From Nitrospira sp. (lineage in GTDB: Bacteria > Nitrospirota > Nitrospiria > Nitrospirales > Nitrospiraceae), in assembly GCA_016873395.1 (NCBI GenBank), contig VGXG01000014.1:1-55385 (forward strand): a DNA stretch of 55,385 nt, in the 5' to 3' direction. The translations under genes and the position numbers were made by a program. Below the pieces are notes generated by a model. The model saw nothing but the letters and a program-made list of their open reading frames with translations, did not search any database and was not told the DNA's origin. Of the stretch, positions 25,423 to 34,586 are shown piece after piece (the first letter of the stretch is position 1; the number at the start of each line of letters is the position of its first letter).

Positions 25423-25749
25423 ATGGGTTCGAAGATTTACGTGGGCGGCTTGCCCTATTCCGCGACCGAACAACAATTAACCGAGCTGTTCGCCCCGCAT
25501 GGAACCGTGGAGTCGGCGCGCATCATCACGGACAAGTTCACCGGACAGTCGCGGGGCTTCGGCTTCGTGGAAATGGCCACGGAAGATGAAGCCAAGAAAG
25601 CGATTGAAGCGCTGAACGCCACCCAGATGGGCGGCCGGACCCTGACTGTGAACGAGGCCAAGCCGCAGGAGCCCCGTTCCGGCGGAGGCGGCTTCGGCGG
25701 AGGCCGAGGCGGCAGCGGCGGAGGCGGCGGAAAGCGCGGCCGCTGGTAA
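25423..25749 (+). CDS. Single-RRM RNA-binding protein with glycine-rich tail
   Basis: 108 residues. One RNA recognition motif with RNP2 (IYVGGL, residues 5-10) and RNP1 (RGFGFVEM, near 44-51), then a Gly/Arg-rich tail ending KRGRW. This is the layout of bacterial Rbp proteins, often cold-responsive RNA chaperones. A strong AAGGAGG precedes the ATG. The next gene on this strand is a DEAD-box helicase, which fits RNA metabolism, though a hairpin lies between them. Confidence 0.93.
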   Translation: MGSKIYVGGLPYSATEQQLTELFAPHGTVESARIITDKFTGQSRGFGFVEMATEDEAKKAIEALNATQMGGRTLTVNEAKPQEPRSGGGGFGGGRGGSGGGGGKRGRW

Positions 25750-25763
25750 TTGAGCCACTCACA

Positions 25764-25799
25764 GGAACAGGGCTGCCGCTCCGGTGACGGCCCTGTTCC
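25764..25799 (+). terminator. Hairpin after the RRM gene
   Basis: Perfect 10-bp stem GGAACAGGGC/GCCCTGTTCC with a 16-base loop, 14 bases after the stop. No T-run follows, so it may be an mRNA-stabilising end or a weak terminator. Confidence 0.65.
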
Positions 25800-25983
25800 A
25801 TAATCCCACAGTGATGCCGTTCTGGCACGCGCAGCCCGCGCAGCGCGAGACCGAGGGCTGTGCGCACGCGTGACAACTCTGTCGTACTGCTGACGACCTT
25901 TCCCCTACGGCGTACCAAGGCCTGCGCCGACACGGTTGCATCACTACCACATTCTGGCCCGTTGCTATTGACGTAGGAGGCTC

Positions 25984-27318
25984 ATGACCACGTTTGCCGA
26001 TTTTCACCTGTTCCCTTTTCTGGCCCAACGGCTCCAGGGCCAGGGCTTTACCCAACCAACCCCGATCCAAGCGGCTGCGATCAAGCCGGCCATCGAAGGG
26101 CGTGATATTTTAGCCCAGGCCAAGACCGGCAGCGGCAAGACCCTTGCCTTTCTCATCCCGCTCATTGTGCGGGCCATGAGACCGACCCCCCTTGTCGTGG
26201 AACAAGAGGCTCCAGCCTCATTCAGTCATGCCTGTGGCCCCAATGCTTTGATCCTGGCCCCCACCCGTGAGCTGGCGCTCCAGATCGAAACCGAGCTACG
26301 GAAATACGCGCCGCCCGCCCTGACGTCGCTGTCCGTCTATGGCGGCACCCCGATTGAACGTCACTACCGGGCCCTCCGCCGCCCGCCGATGGTCATCGTC
26401 GGCACACCGGGCCGCCTGCTCGACCTGCTCGGCACGCGCCACCTCAGCTTGCGCGATGTGCAGTACGTCGTCATGGACGAGGCGGACCAGATGCTGGATC
26501 GTGGCTTTCTGCCCGACATTCAACGCATTGTGGGGCACCTCCCGAAGAAACGCCAGACCCTGCTGTTCTCGGCGACGTTTGCCTCGGAAATCCAAGCCCT
26601 GGCCGAAACCATGCTGAATCAGCCGGTGGAGGCCAAGGTGGATGTAGGGGTCAGCTCGCCGGTGAAGATCTCCCACGGCTACTATGTGATCCCGGCAGAA
26701 GAACAGCGCGTCCGGCTCGTCCATACGCTGCTGCAGGCCATGCCGAAAGGTTCACGGTCCATGGTCTTTTGCGAGCAGAAGTACAAGGTGCGGAGACTCG
26801 CCGCGAGATTGGGTGGCGAAGCAGCCCTGGTCGGGGCCATCACCGGCAACCACTCGCAGGCTCAGCGCGAGCGCACCCTCTCGGCCTTCAGGGCCGGCCG
26901 GCTGACGTCGCTCGTCGCCACGGATGTCGCAGCCCGAGGTCTGGACATCCCGGACATAGCCCAGGTGATCCATTATGAATTGCCGACCACGGCCAATTCC
27001 TACGTGCACCGGGCTGGCAGAACCGGGCGGGCGGAGAAAGAAGGGACGACCCTGCTGATTCTGTCGCCTCAGGAAGAGATTGAATACCTCCGACTGGTCA
27101 GGCGGCTCAGGATCGAGAGCCGGAAATTGCGGGTTCCGGATCTGGCTCCCATGCCTCAGCTTGCATTCCACAGGGACGAGCATGCCGAGCACCATCTGAC
27201 GCGAGCCAGGCGACCGGTTCATCACCTTGATCGATCAAGGCGGCGAGGCGACGAACGGCCCTTCGGCGCCCACACCCCCAGACCGCATCGGAGTTCTGCG
27301 TCACAGGTTAGGCCCTGA
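25984..27318 (+). CDS. DEAD-box ATP-dependent RNA helicase
   Basis: 444 residues. The motifs appear in order: Q-motif (FTQPTPIQ), AQAKTGSGKT (Walker A), PTRELALQI, GTPGRLLDLL, DEAD within VMDEADQMLDRGF, SAT, VATDVAARGLDIP and HRAGRTGRAE. It unwinds RNA duplexes in ribosome assembly or mRNA turnover. The C-terminal 60 residues are short and His/Arg-rich (HHLTRARRPVHHLDRSRRR), with no DbpA or CsdA-type RNA-binding domain. The insert after motif I (VVEQEAPASFSHACGP) is specific to this protein. Confidence 0.94.
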   Translation: MTTFADFHLFPFLAQRLQGQGFTQPTPIQAAAIKPAIEGRDILAQAKTGSGKTLAFLIPLIVRAMRPTPLVVEQEAPASFSHACGPNALILAPTRELALQIETELRKYAPPALTSLSVYGGTPIERHYRALRRPPMVIVGTPGRLLDLLGTRHLSLRDVQYVVMDEADQMLDRGFLPDIQRIVGHLPKKRQTLLFSATFASEIQALAETMLNQPVEAKVDVGVSSPVKISHGYYVIPAEEQRVRLVHTLLQAMPKGSRSMVFCEQKYKVRRLAARLGGEAALVGAITGNHSQAQRERTLSAFRAGRLTSLVATDVAARGLDIPDIAQVIHYELPTTANSYVHRAGRTGRAEKEGTTLLILSPQEEIEYLRLVRRLRIESRKLRVPDLAPMPQLAFHRDEHAEHHLTRARRPVHHLDRSRRRGDERPFGAHTPRPHRSSASQVRP

Positions 27319-27339
27319 TGGTGATGACCCGGCGTACGC

Positions 27340-27849
27340 TTACGGAACGGGGGTAAGAGTCAGTATTGCATCGGTGAATCGAGGATAGGTTTCAAGGAGG
27401 TGCCCCCGTTTCCCCGCTTCAAAGTCCGCCGGGTCATAGCCAGGCGCCATCGTGGTCCCCAGAAGAGCGAACCGTCCACCCGGGCGAAGCCTGGAGCCCT
27501 GCCAGACTCCCTGCGGCACCACCAGTTGCAGTTGCATACCCCTCAGGAGGTCGGTCCCCAGCGTTACCTGTCTTCCCGATCCATCCGGCCACAGTTGAAG
27601 AAGTTCAACCGGATCACCCAGATAGAAGTGGTAGATCTCGTCGCTCCGCAGCCGGTGCAAGGCGGAGAACGTATCGGGCGTGAGCAGATAGTAGATCCCC
27701 GTCCCCACCGACCGAGGCCCACCGAAGCGGGCCGGCAGGATCCCCGATGGAATGATTTCAGTTGATCGATAGGTTTCGGCAAAATAGCCCCCCTCGATAG
27801 GAAGGGGCTTTAAACCAAGCACGGTTTTCAGTTGTTCGATGGAAATCAT
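27340..27849 (-). CDS. DUF985 cupin-fold protein
   Basis: 169 residues from the ATG at 27849 (GGGGAGAG upstream). The sequence has the family stretches LKPLPIEGGYFAETYRS, IYYLLTPDTFSALHRLRSDE and VPQGVWQGSRL that mark DUF985, a small beta-barrel cupin of unproven function. The HRLRSDEIYHFY motif holds the putative metal ligands. It is convergent with the DEAD-box gene. Confidence 0.9.
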   Translation of the reverse strand: MISIEQLKTVLGLKPLPIEGGYFAETYRSTEIIPSGILPARFGGPRSVGTGIYYLLTPDTFSALHRLRSDEIYHFYLGDPVELLQLWPDGSGRQVTLGTDLLRGMQLQLVVPQGVWQGSRLRPGGRFALLGTTMAPGYDPADFEAGKRGHLLETYPRFTDAILTLTPVP

Positions 27850-27888
27850 CACGCTCTCCCCGCACACCTGTGCGAATGAAAATCAGCC

Positions 27889-27918
27889 TTGACTCCCTTA
27901 GCGCGAGTTGGCTATTCT
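27889..27918 (+). promoter_or_regulatory. Promoter of the DUF4124 gene
   Basis: TTGACT (27889-27894), an 18-base spacer and TATTCT (27913-27918). The predicted start near 27925 leaves a leader of about 18 bases with GAGGACG before the ATG at 27943. Confidence 0.7.
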
Positions 27919-27942
27919 TTCTCATCATTCCACGAGGACGCT

Positions 27943-28740
27943 ATGCCGGGCCACCCTCCTGGTTTCGCCCATTCCTTCGTCGCCTGCCTCCGCTCATGCC
28001 TCATACTCCTTGTCCTGTTTGCCTTCAGCTCACCGGCTCTGCCCGCCGACTTGGTGTATAAATACGTCGATGACAATGGGGTGACCTTTTTTACAGACAA
28101 CCCGTCGCAGATTCCCCCTCAATACGTGGGTCGCGCTCAGGCCCTGGATGCGAAGACCTTGCAGCCCGTTCAGCAGGCGCCCGACGAGTCCGTTCCAACA
28201 CCAGCAGGACTTTCCTCTCTCGCCAGGCCGGCCGACCAACCGCCGCCCAAATCGGAGCCGCCGGCTCCGCCATTTTTCGCCAGTTGGCTGGAAAAGGCGG
28301 CTGGAATTAAGGTTCCGGTTCCGACCCAATTCCAGCTCGGCGTCGGCCTGACGACCCTCGTTCTGGTCATCGGCGCCGTGATCATCATGCGCATGATCGA
28401 CAACCTTGTGCTCAAGTTGCTCCTCAAGGCTTCCATTATGCTTGCCATCGGCGGCGCCGTGTACGCCATGTACCTGTCCGGCCTGAACGAGCGGGTTTCC
28501 CAAACCACCCACGAACAGACCGGCCAGACCACGACCGGCAAGGAGATTTTGGAAGGCGTAGCGGGGAAGGCCGGCCAAGTCAAGGACCTCCTTGACAAGA
28601 CCGCCCTCGACCCGGCCAGGCAAGCGATCGAGAAGACCAAGGCCGCCACCGTCGGGGACGTTACCAAGACGGTGAACCAAGCCAATCAAGCCAACCAGCA
28701 ATTGGACAAGCGCCTTCGTGAGATCGAATCGACTCCCTAG
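27943..28740 (+). CDS. DUF4124-domain membrane protein
   Basis: 265 residues. A signal peptide ends near ALPA (about residue 31). DUF4124 follows with DLVYKYVDDNGVTFFTDNPS. Then come a Pro-rich linker, two adjacent membrane helices (about residues 125-175) and a helical tail. DUF4124 is a small beta domain common in exported proteins; its ligand is unknown. The start is set by GAGGACG and the promoter at 27889. Confidence 0.87.
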   Translation: MPGHPPGFAHSFVACLRSCLILLVLFAFSSPALPADLVYKYVDDNGVTFFTDNPSQIPPQYVGRAQALDAKTLQPVQQAPDESVPTPAGLSSLARPADQPPPKSEPPAPPFFASWLEKAAGIKVPVPTQFQLGVGLTTLVLVIGAVIIMRMIDNLVLKLLLKASIMLAIGGAVYAMYLSGLNERVSQTTHEQTGQTTTGKEILEGVAGKAGQVKDLLDKTALDPARQAIEKTKAATVGDVTKTVNQANQANQQLDKRLREIESTP

Positions 28741-28864
28741 CCCTTCCCGAACGAGTTGCCTCCTCCTATGAAAGTCGTGGTACACTCTTAACGAAGGCCA
28801 ACTTCGGTTCATGGCGGATCGCGGGAATGCTCAGGAGACGAGTGCGGGATCGGATAGATTTGTG

Positions 28865-28893
28865 TTGACTTGCCACCGAGCATCCGCTAACTT
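28865..28893 (+). promoter_or_regulatory. Possible promoter of the Lrp/AsnC-domain gene
   Basis: TTGACT (28865-28870), a 17-base spacer and TAACTT (28888-28893), about 60 bases before the start at 28955. An alternative extended -10 (TGGTACACT, 28778-28786) lies further upstream. No gene is seen in 28741-28954. Confidence 0.5.
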
Positions 28894-28954
28894 CCTCCCC
28901 GCCGTTGGAGCAAAGTGCTGCTGAATACCACGGACTGGAGAAGAACCGTCGCCC

Positions 28955-29197
28955 ATGCCTGATCGCGCCTATGTCTTGATCAATGTCCTTCCCGGTCAGA
29001 CCGCCAATGTCGTGCGGGCTCTTTCGGAGATCAAGGAAATAAAAACGATCGATGCCTGCTGGGGGAAACCTGACATTTTCACCCTGGTGGAAGTGGCCGA
29101 CCAGGATACCCTGGCGACGCTGGTCCTGTCGAGGATCCACGCAATCGAAGGGGTTGGTCAGACCGACACGCATCTGGTGTATCGACTGCAGCAATAA
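28955..29197 (+). CDS. Stand-alone Lrp/AsnC ligand-binding (RAM) domain protein
   Basis: 80 residues, just the alpha/beta RAM fold that binds amino acids in Lrp-type regulators (AYVLINVLPGQTANVVRAL to GVGQTDTHLVYRL), without a helix-turn-helix. Such proteins oligomerise and may modulate full-length regulators or sense small molecules. The ligand is unknown. The lipoprotein gene at 29223 follows after 25 bases. Confidence 0.92.
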   Translation: MPDRAYVLINVLPGQTANVVRALSEIKEIKTIDACWGKPDIFTLVEVADQDTLATLVLSRIHAIEGVGQTDTHLVYRLQQ

Positions 29198-29222
29198 CGA
29201 TGTCCGCGCGGAGGGCTTCCTG

Positions 29223-29663
29223 ATGAGACGGCTCGTGCAGCTCTCGTTGGCTCTCTTGACGGTCGGATGCTCGACCATCACCGCGCCGCACGCGTCGGAC
29301 AGCGCCGAAATGATGGTGGCCGCGCCTGAAAACCTCGTCAGAGCCGCGGTCATTCAGATCCTGGTTGAAAACGGGTACGAAGTCTTCAGCGGGGACGGCA
29401 CGCAACCGGTCTTGCGGACCGGCTATCGGGAAGAAATGGACAGCCCCTTGGACGGGCTGCACCGGTCTCGGTTCGGCAGAGGCCGCAGCCGGGTTGAAGT
29501 CAGCATCGCCCAGGAAAACGACCAGGCTACCCGCGTGACGATCCAGGTCTCCTACGAAGGCAAGGACAGCCTCTTTGCTTCCTGGCAGCCCTACGTGCCG
29601 CCCCTGCCGCAGAGCGCGGCCAACCAAGTTCGGTTGATTAAGAACGCACTCGGTCTTCTCTAG
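29223..29663 (+). CDS. Small lipoprotein, unknown function
   Basis: 146 residues. The ATG is preceded by GGAGGG. Lipobox LALLTVGC gives a short lipid-anchored N-terminus. The body (LVRAAVIQILVENGYEVFSG, SRVEVSIAQENDQATRVTIQ) is a small alpha/beta domain like those of several uncharacterised outer-membrane lipoproteins. Co-directional with the RAM gene and probably co-transcribed. Confidence 0.83.
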   Translation: MRRLVQLSLALLTVGCSTITAPHASDSAEMMVAAPENLVRAAVIQILVENGYEVFSGDGTQPVLRTGYREEMDSPLDGLHRSRFGRGRSRVEVSIAQENDQATRVTIQVSYEGKDSLFASWQPYVPPLPQSAANQVRLIKNALGLL

Positions 29664-29679
29664 CAGAGGCCCCGCGCTT

Positions 29680-31080
29680 TCACGGCGACTCCGGCCCTTC
29701 CTCTCCCAGCAACACCCCGAACCGTTCCGCCATCCGGTAGAGTGTTCGCCGGTCGATCCCCAGAATCCTGGCGGCCTTTACTTTATTGCCCCCGACCTCA
29801 CGCAGCACCCTCATGAGGTACTGTTTTTCCATCTCTTCCAGCGTCGGCAACTGGCTCCTGCCTTGAGCCGTCTCTCGGGACGCCTCCGACTCGGCCGCGC
29901 CGGCTGTGCGGACTGCTTCGGGCAGATCGTCGGGCAGCACGAGAGGGCCGTGGCTCAATGAGACGGCCCGTTCGATGACATTCTCCAGCTCCCGCACATT
30001 GCCCGGCCAGTGGTAGCGTTGGAGCAGCGTCATGGTGTCCGGCACGAACCCTTGGATCAGCTTGCCCCCTCCAGAACATTTCCGCAAAAAATGATGGGCC
30101 AGCATCGGGATGTCCTCGCGGCGCTCCCGCAGGGGCGGGAGCAGGATTCGGACGACGTTCAGCCGATAGAAGAGATCTTCGCGGAACCGCCCCTCCTTGA
30201 CCAGCACAGTCAAATCCCGGTTCGTCGCCGCGATGATCCGCACGTCCACATTGACCAGCTTGCTGCCAGCCACCCTGGTGAACTGCTGCTTCTGCAGTAC
30301 CCGCAGGACCTTGGCTTGCGTGTGTAGGCTCATGTCTCCGATCTCATCCAGGAACAACGTGCCGCCGTCCGCCTGCTCGAACTTCCCCCGCTTCTGCGCC
30401 GTGGCGCCGGTAAAGGCGCCGCGCTCGTGACCTAGTAATTCGCTCTCGATCAGGGTCTCCGGAATCGCGGCGCAGTTCACCGGAACGAAGGGACGGTCGC
30501 GGCGGGGGCTCTGCATATGAATGGCGCGGGCCACCAGTTCCTTGCCGGTCCCGTTCTCCCCCTCCAGCAATACCGTGCTCCTGCCCTCCGCCACCCGGGC
30601 CACCAGCTTGTAGACTTCCAGCATGGACGGGCTGCTGCCGATGAGCTGGGATGGCTCCGTGCGCTCGCGCAGTTTTTCCCGGAACTGGGCGTTCTCGCGC
30701 ACTAGCCGGCTGTGTTCGAGACCGCGGCGCACGACCAGCTTGATCTCTTCTTTCTTGAACGGCTTCGCCAAATAGTCATAGGCCCCTTGCTTGATCGCTT
30801 CAATCGCCCCCTCCATAGACCCGAAGGCGGTCAAGAGCACCGTGCAGGTGTCGGGGCTGAACTGCCTGAAGGCCTGCAGGACCGCGAGACCGTCCACCGC
30901 CCCCATGCGCATGTCCGTCAAGACCAGATCGAACCGGGTTGTCCGACCCCGCTCGATCGCCTCCGCACCGCCGGCCACCGCCTCGACCCCATAGCCCTCC
31001 TTGTGCAGAGCTTCGACCAGCAGGTCGCGAGCCACCGCGTCGTCGTCCACGACCAGGATCTTGGCTTCAGGCTCCATCAC
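29680..31080 (-). CDS. Sigma-54-dependent response regulator (NtrC family)
   Basis: 466 residues. A receiver domain (phospho-acceptor Asp near 56, in LVLTDMRMG) is followed by the AAA+ sigma-54 activation domain with Walker A GENGTGKE and the sigma-54 contact loop GAFTGA. A Fis-type helix-turn-helix (VKAARILGIDRRTLYRMAE) is C-terminal. It turns on sigma-54 promoters when phosphorylated. It overlaps the kinase gene upstream by 14 bases, and that gene overlaps malQ, so malQ, kinase and regulator form one coupled unit. Confidence 0.95.
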   Translation of the reverse strand: MMEPEAKILVVDDDAVARDLLVEALHKEGYGVEAVAGGAEAIERGRTTRFDLVLTDMRMGAVDGLAVLQAFRQFSPDTCTVLLTAFGSMEGAIEAIKQGAYDYLAKPFKKEEIKLVVRRGLEHSRLVRENAQFREKLRERTEPSQLIGSSPSMLEVYKLVARVAEGRSTVLLEGENGTGKELVARAIHMQSPRRDRPFVPVNCAAIPETLIESELLGHERGAFTGATAQKRGKFEQADGGTLFLDEIGDMSLHTQAKVLRVLQKQQFTRVAGSKLVNVDVRIIAATNRDLTVLVKEGRFREDLFYRLNVVRILLPPLRERREDIPMLAHHFLRKCSGGGKLIQGFVPDTMTLLQRYHWPGNVRELENVIERAVSLSHGPLVLPDDLPEAVRTAGAAESEASRETAQGRSQLPTLEEMEKQYLMRVLREVGGNKVKAARILGIDRRTLYRMAERFGVLLGEEGPESP

Positions 31081-32248
31081 CGGTCCTTCCGGTCATCCCC
31101 ACGACATCTCCCGGGCAACCGGGCAAGACGATCAAGACTTTCGTCCCCTTTTCCACCTCGCTCTCGATGGAGAGCGTGCCGCCGTGCGCGGCGACGATCT
31201 GCCGGCTGAGGAACAGCCCGAGCCCCGTCCCGTCGCCGATTGCCTTGGTGGTAAAGAAGGGCTCGGAGGCCCGGTGCAGATGCTCGTCCGGCATACCGCA
31301 GCCCGTATCGCGCACCATGAGGGTAAGCATGGCCTGGATGGGCGGTTCGCCGGCTCGTGCCCGCGCGTCCCGCTCGTCCGTCGTCACCGGCCGCCCGCCG
31401 ATCTCAATGACCACCTCGCCGCCGGCAGCGGTCGCGGCCAGCGCGTTCGTCAGGAGATTGACCAGCACCTGCTGCAACTGCTCCACGTCGCCCCAGATAG
31501 GCGGACCTTCCACGCGCGACTCCACCTTCAGGGCAACCCCTTTGCCGGCGAAAGACGGCCCCATCAGCCCCACCACCGGCTGCACGAGGGCTTCTACCGG
31601 CAACCGGGCAAGAGCCGGCTTACGTTGCCTGGTGGAAGAGAGCAGGTCTTCGATGATCCGCACGACTCGGCTGATCTGCGAATCGACGATCTCGATCCGC
31701 TTGCGCATGTCCCCTGTGACCCCCGGCTCCTCCCCCAACGCCTGCACATGCCAGGCGATTGAATGAAGGGGGGTGCCCACCTCATGCGCGACGGAGGCCA
31801 CCAATTGCCCGACGGCGGCCAGCCGCTCGGACCGGTTCAGGGCATCCTTGATCTCGACCAGTTGCGCATTGGCCTTGAGCAAATGCTCCGTCTGTAAGGC
31901 CAGTTCTGCGCGCGCGGCCTCCTCCCGGGTCTTCCGCTCCTCGCGCGTCATCGCGAAATAGGCCACGCCCACGAGTACTCCCGCCACGACCGTGCGGTTG
32001 ATCACCGCGGACACGAACCGGCCCGGCTTGGTCGGTCGGAGCAGCCCGATGTAGGTGGCGATGACGCAGAGGGCAACGGTGACGTACATCAAGCGCCGAT
32101 TCCTGGCTGTGGCGATGAGCAGAATGGGCAGGACGAATCCATAAGCTCCCACCACGTTGGCCGGTGCCACCGTCTCGACAATCACGATCAGGAGAAAGAG
32201 GGAGGCCGAGGTGGCCAGGACTAGGGGATTCTTGATTCCGATCTTCAT
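31067..32248 (-). CDS. Membrane-bound sensor histidine kinase
   Basis: 393 residues from the ATG at 32248. Four or so N-terminal membrane helices in the first 100 residues have little periplasmic loop, so the signal is probably membrane or intracellular. A coiled coil leads to the HisKA box SVAHEVGTPLHS (His near 155), the N box VNLLTNALAA, and G boxes DTGCGMPDEH and GDGTGLGLFLS. The start overlaps the malQ stop as ATGA. Partner of the adjacent NtrC-type regulator. Confidence 0.93.
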   Translation of the reverse strand: MKIGIKNPLVLATSASLFLLIVIVETVAPANVVGAYGFVLPILLIATARNRRLMYVTVALCVIATYIGLLRPTKPGRFVSAVINRTVVAGVLVGVAYFAMTREERKTREEAARAELALQTEHLLKANAQLVEIKDALNRSERLAAVGQLVASVAHEVGTPLHSIAWHVQALGEEPGVTGDMRKRIEIVDSQISRVVRIIEDLLSSTRQRKPALARLPVEALVQPVVGLMGPSFAGKGVALKVESRVEGPPIWGDVEQLQQVLVNLLTNALAATAAGGEVVIEIGGRPVTTDERDARARAGEPPIQAMLTLMVRDTGCGMPDEHLHRASEPFFTTKAIGDGTGLGLFLSRQIVAAHGGTLSIESEVEKGTKVLIVLPGCPGDVVGMTGRTGDGA

Positions 32249-34509
32249 GTTCTGGTTGGACGGGTCTCCCGCAACGAAGCTGCCAACAGGCTCGTTGCAT
32301 GGTCTTCCTTCAACTCGCCCAGCGATAGCCTGATCTTCCGTAACCAATTGGGATAGCTGCCCACCGTACCGGGAACGTTCATCTGGGCCGGCTCGCCCAA
32401 ACAGTCTTCGAGGGAGGCCATCATAATCCAGGAGGGCGTACGCGCCAGGAAGACATGGATGGCGCGGCAGAGCTCCGGCGTCAACCGGGAAACCGACGTC
32501 GGATCGTGCGGCATTCCCTCAGGCAAGAGCCCTTCGGCCCGCAAGGCGTCGAACAGACGTTCCCTGTCCCTTTGCCGTTCCTGCAGGGCCTGGTCTCGCT
32601 CTGCATTGCTTCCATAGAACCCCAACTTGAAGCGGGTTTCGATGTCCTCTGCACTCCAGAACCCTGAAAGAGTCGGCAGGTCATGCGTCGTCACGACAGC
32701 CAGGGCATGCTCCGGATAGGCTCGTGGCTCTTTCCAGCTTCCATCACCATGCCGCTCGAAGTAGAGGACCCGGTACGACAGCACGTTGGCCGCCACGAGC
32801 CGTTCGCGGACCGAGTCCGGCACGGTGCCAAGGTCCTCCCCCACGATGATCGCTTGGGAGCGCCGGCTTTCCAAGGCCAGAATGCCGAGGAGGTCTTCGG
32901 CTGGATACTGCACATAGGCCCCAGCCGAGGCCGGAAGCCCTCGCGGAATCCAGAAAAGCCGGAACAGCCCCATGACATGGTCCAGCCTGAGCGCGCCTCC
33001 ATAGGCCAGGTTGTTGCGCAGCAGGGCGGTGAACATCCGATACCCGTTGGCGCGAAGCTGTCGTGGATTGATCGGCGGCAGGCCCCAATTCTGTCCTTCC
33101 GGCGCGAAGGCATCCGGCGGACAACCGCTGTCGGCCCCCAGCGCCAGGATGTCTTGGAAGACCCAGGCATCGCTGCCGGAGCGATCGCTTCCGAGTGCCA
33201 GATCATGGTACAGGCCGATCGGCATACCGGCCCCGCGCGCGCGGGCGGCCGCCCGCTCCAACTGCTCGCTCGCGATCCACTGCAGGTACTGGTGAAATCG
33301 GATGCGCTCGCCCTGTCTGGTCCGGAAAGCAGCCACGGCGGCGGACTGGCGGTCACGGTAGGCTTCCGGCCACTCCTGCCAGGTCCACAGATGGGGGAAG
33401 GCCCGGTGGAGCTCCTCCGACAGGGCCTGAAAGAGGGCGAAGTTCTCCAGCAGCTCCCCTTCCTCTCGCACGAACCGCTCGAAGGCCCGTCCGCGATCGG
33501 TCTTCGGCTGCCAAGCTTCTTCCGGACCGGCAAGGTGGCGAGTCTGAAATGTGGCGAAGAGAAACTCGAGCACCTCCCGCTTGGCAGCATAGACCTGGTC
33601 ATAGTCGACCAGGTCACTTTTTCTGAACGACTCCAGCCTGGAGCGGAAGGTACTGTCCTCCAGCAGCCGCTGCGCCGCCTCCGACTCGCGCAGCTCAGGA
33701 ATCTCCTCGACCGCAAGATAGAGGATATTCAGGAAAAGCCGGCTGTCGGGAGAATAGGGGCTGATGTGGTACGGCCTGGCATTCTTCAAGGCGTGGAGCG
33801 GGTTCAGGCCGATGCCCCCCGCACCCAGATCCCTAGCGGCCCAGTCCACGAAGTTGGCCAGGTCACTGAAATCTCCTACCCCCCAGTTGCCGGTCGAGCG
33901 CAGGGCGTACAAGGGCAGCGCCAGCCCCCAGGTTCGATGTCCTTGGAGGAAGCGCTGCGGCACATAACAGCTAGACGGCACGATAATAAGGCGGAGGCTC
34001 CCTTCCATCGGCCTGGACGCAGTTTCGGCTCGAGCCGTCAGGTCGTAATAGCCGAGCGCCAGCCCGGCGTGAACCGGCAGGTTAAACCGTGCATGCCGAC
34101 GGCCTTCAATCAGGCGGGTTTCTGTAGGCACAAGACCCGGCCCCCAGGTCCCCTGTTGCTGCAGACAGCCGGACTCATCCCGCAGTTCCCAGATGATCCG
34201 CACCTCCCGATCTTCAGGCTCCCCGCACGGAAGCCGAACTGACCAGGTAGCCTCAGCGTCTTCTGCCCGGCGCACCAGGACCACATCGCACAGTTGCCGC
34301 CAGGGATCGTCTTCACAGGCCGACAACTCCTGCTGCAATTCATCCACCGTGGCGACCCGCAGACCCATGGCCGCCAGGATTGCGCGCTTGGTCTGGCTGG
34401 AGATCGTGTGGCACCTCCCCCAGATGTCGTAATAGTCAGGCGCGATCCCGCAACGTTCCGCCAGGGCATTCAAAAGTCCCTGCTCGTCTTGACCGTATCG
34501 TTCGTCCAT
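32245..34509 (-). CDS. malQ: 4-alpha-glucanotransferase (amylomaltase)
   Basis: 754 residues, GH77. It transfers alpha-1,4-glucan segments between maltodextrins. Family hallmarks: RTWGLALPLYALRSTGNWGVGDF, LNPLHALKNARPYHISPYSP, ALRLDHVMGLFRLFWIP (nucleophile Asp region), VGEDLGTVPDSVRERL (acid/base Glu) and THDLPTLSGFW. The extra N-terminal domain of about 130 residues is that of the long bacterial MalQ type. I choose the ATG at 34509; a TTG at 34530 would lie inside the promoter. Its stop overlaps the kinase start. Confidence 0.95.
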   Translation of the reverse strand: MDERYGQDEQGLLNALAERCGIAPDYYDIWGRCHTISSQTKRAILAAMGLRVATVDELQQELSACEDDPWRQLCDVVLVRRAEDAEATWSVRLPCGEPEDREVRIIWELRDESGCLQQQGTWGPGLVPTETRLIEGRRHARFNLPVHAGLALGYYDLTARAETASRPMEGSLRLIIVPSSCYVPQRFLQGHRTWGLALPLYALRSTGNWGVGDFSDLANFVDWAARDLGAGGIGLNPLHALKNARPYHISPYSPDSRLFLNILYLAVEEIPELRESEAAQRLLEDSTFRSRLESFRKSDLVDYDQVYAAKREVLEFLFATFQTRHLAGPEEAWQPKTDRGRAFERFVREEGELLENFALFQALSEELHRAFPHLWTWQEWPEAYRDRQSAAVAAFRTRQGERIRFHQYLQWIASEQLERAAARARGAGMPIGLYHDLALGSDRSGSDAWVFQDILALGADSGCPPDAFAPEGQNWGLPPINPRQLRANGYRMFTALLRNNLAYGGALRLDHVMGLFRLFWIPRGLPASAGAYVQYPAEDLLGILALESRRSQAIIVGEDLGTVPDSVRERLVAANVLSYRVLYFERHGDGSWKEPRAYPEHALAVVTTHDLPTLSGFWSAEDIETRFKLGFYGSNAERDQALQERQRDRERLFDALRAEGLLPEGMPHDPTSVSRLTPELCRAIHVFLARTPSWIMMASLEDCLGEPAQMNVPGTVGSYPNWLRKIRLSLGELKEDHATSLLAASLRETRPTRT

Positions 34510-34517
34510 CGAACCTG

Positions 34518-34546
34518 AGTCTAGAAACAAGGGGGCGGCAAGTCAA
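34518..34546 (-). promoter_or_regulatory. Promoter of malQ giving a near-leaderless transcript
   Basis: On the minus strand TTGACT (34546-34541), a 17-base spacer and TAGACT (34523-34518). Transcription should begin near 34511, two bases before the ATG at 34509. Confidence 0.78.
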
Positions 34547-34552
34547 GGCAAC

Positions 34553-34581
34553 TTGGCCCTTCCGGCTCCATCAGGTACAAT
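34553..34581 (+). promoter_or_regulatory. Divergent promoter giving a leaderless transcript
   Basis: TTGGCC (34553-34558), a 17-base spacer and TACAAT (34576-34581). The expected start (34587-34588) falls on the ATG at 34587. Confidence 0.65.
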
Positions 34582-34586
34582 CATTC

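Noticed and set aside
32683-34242. Plus-strand frame of 519 codons opposite malQ
   Set aside because: Shadow of malQ; no domain, no ribosome-binding site.
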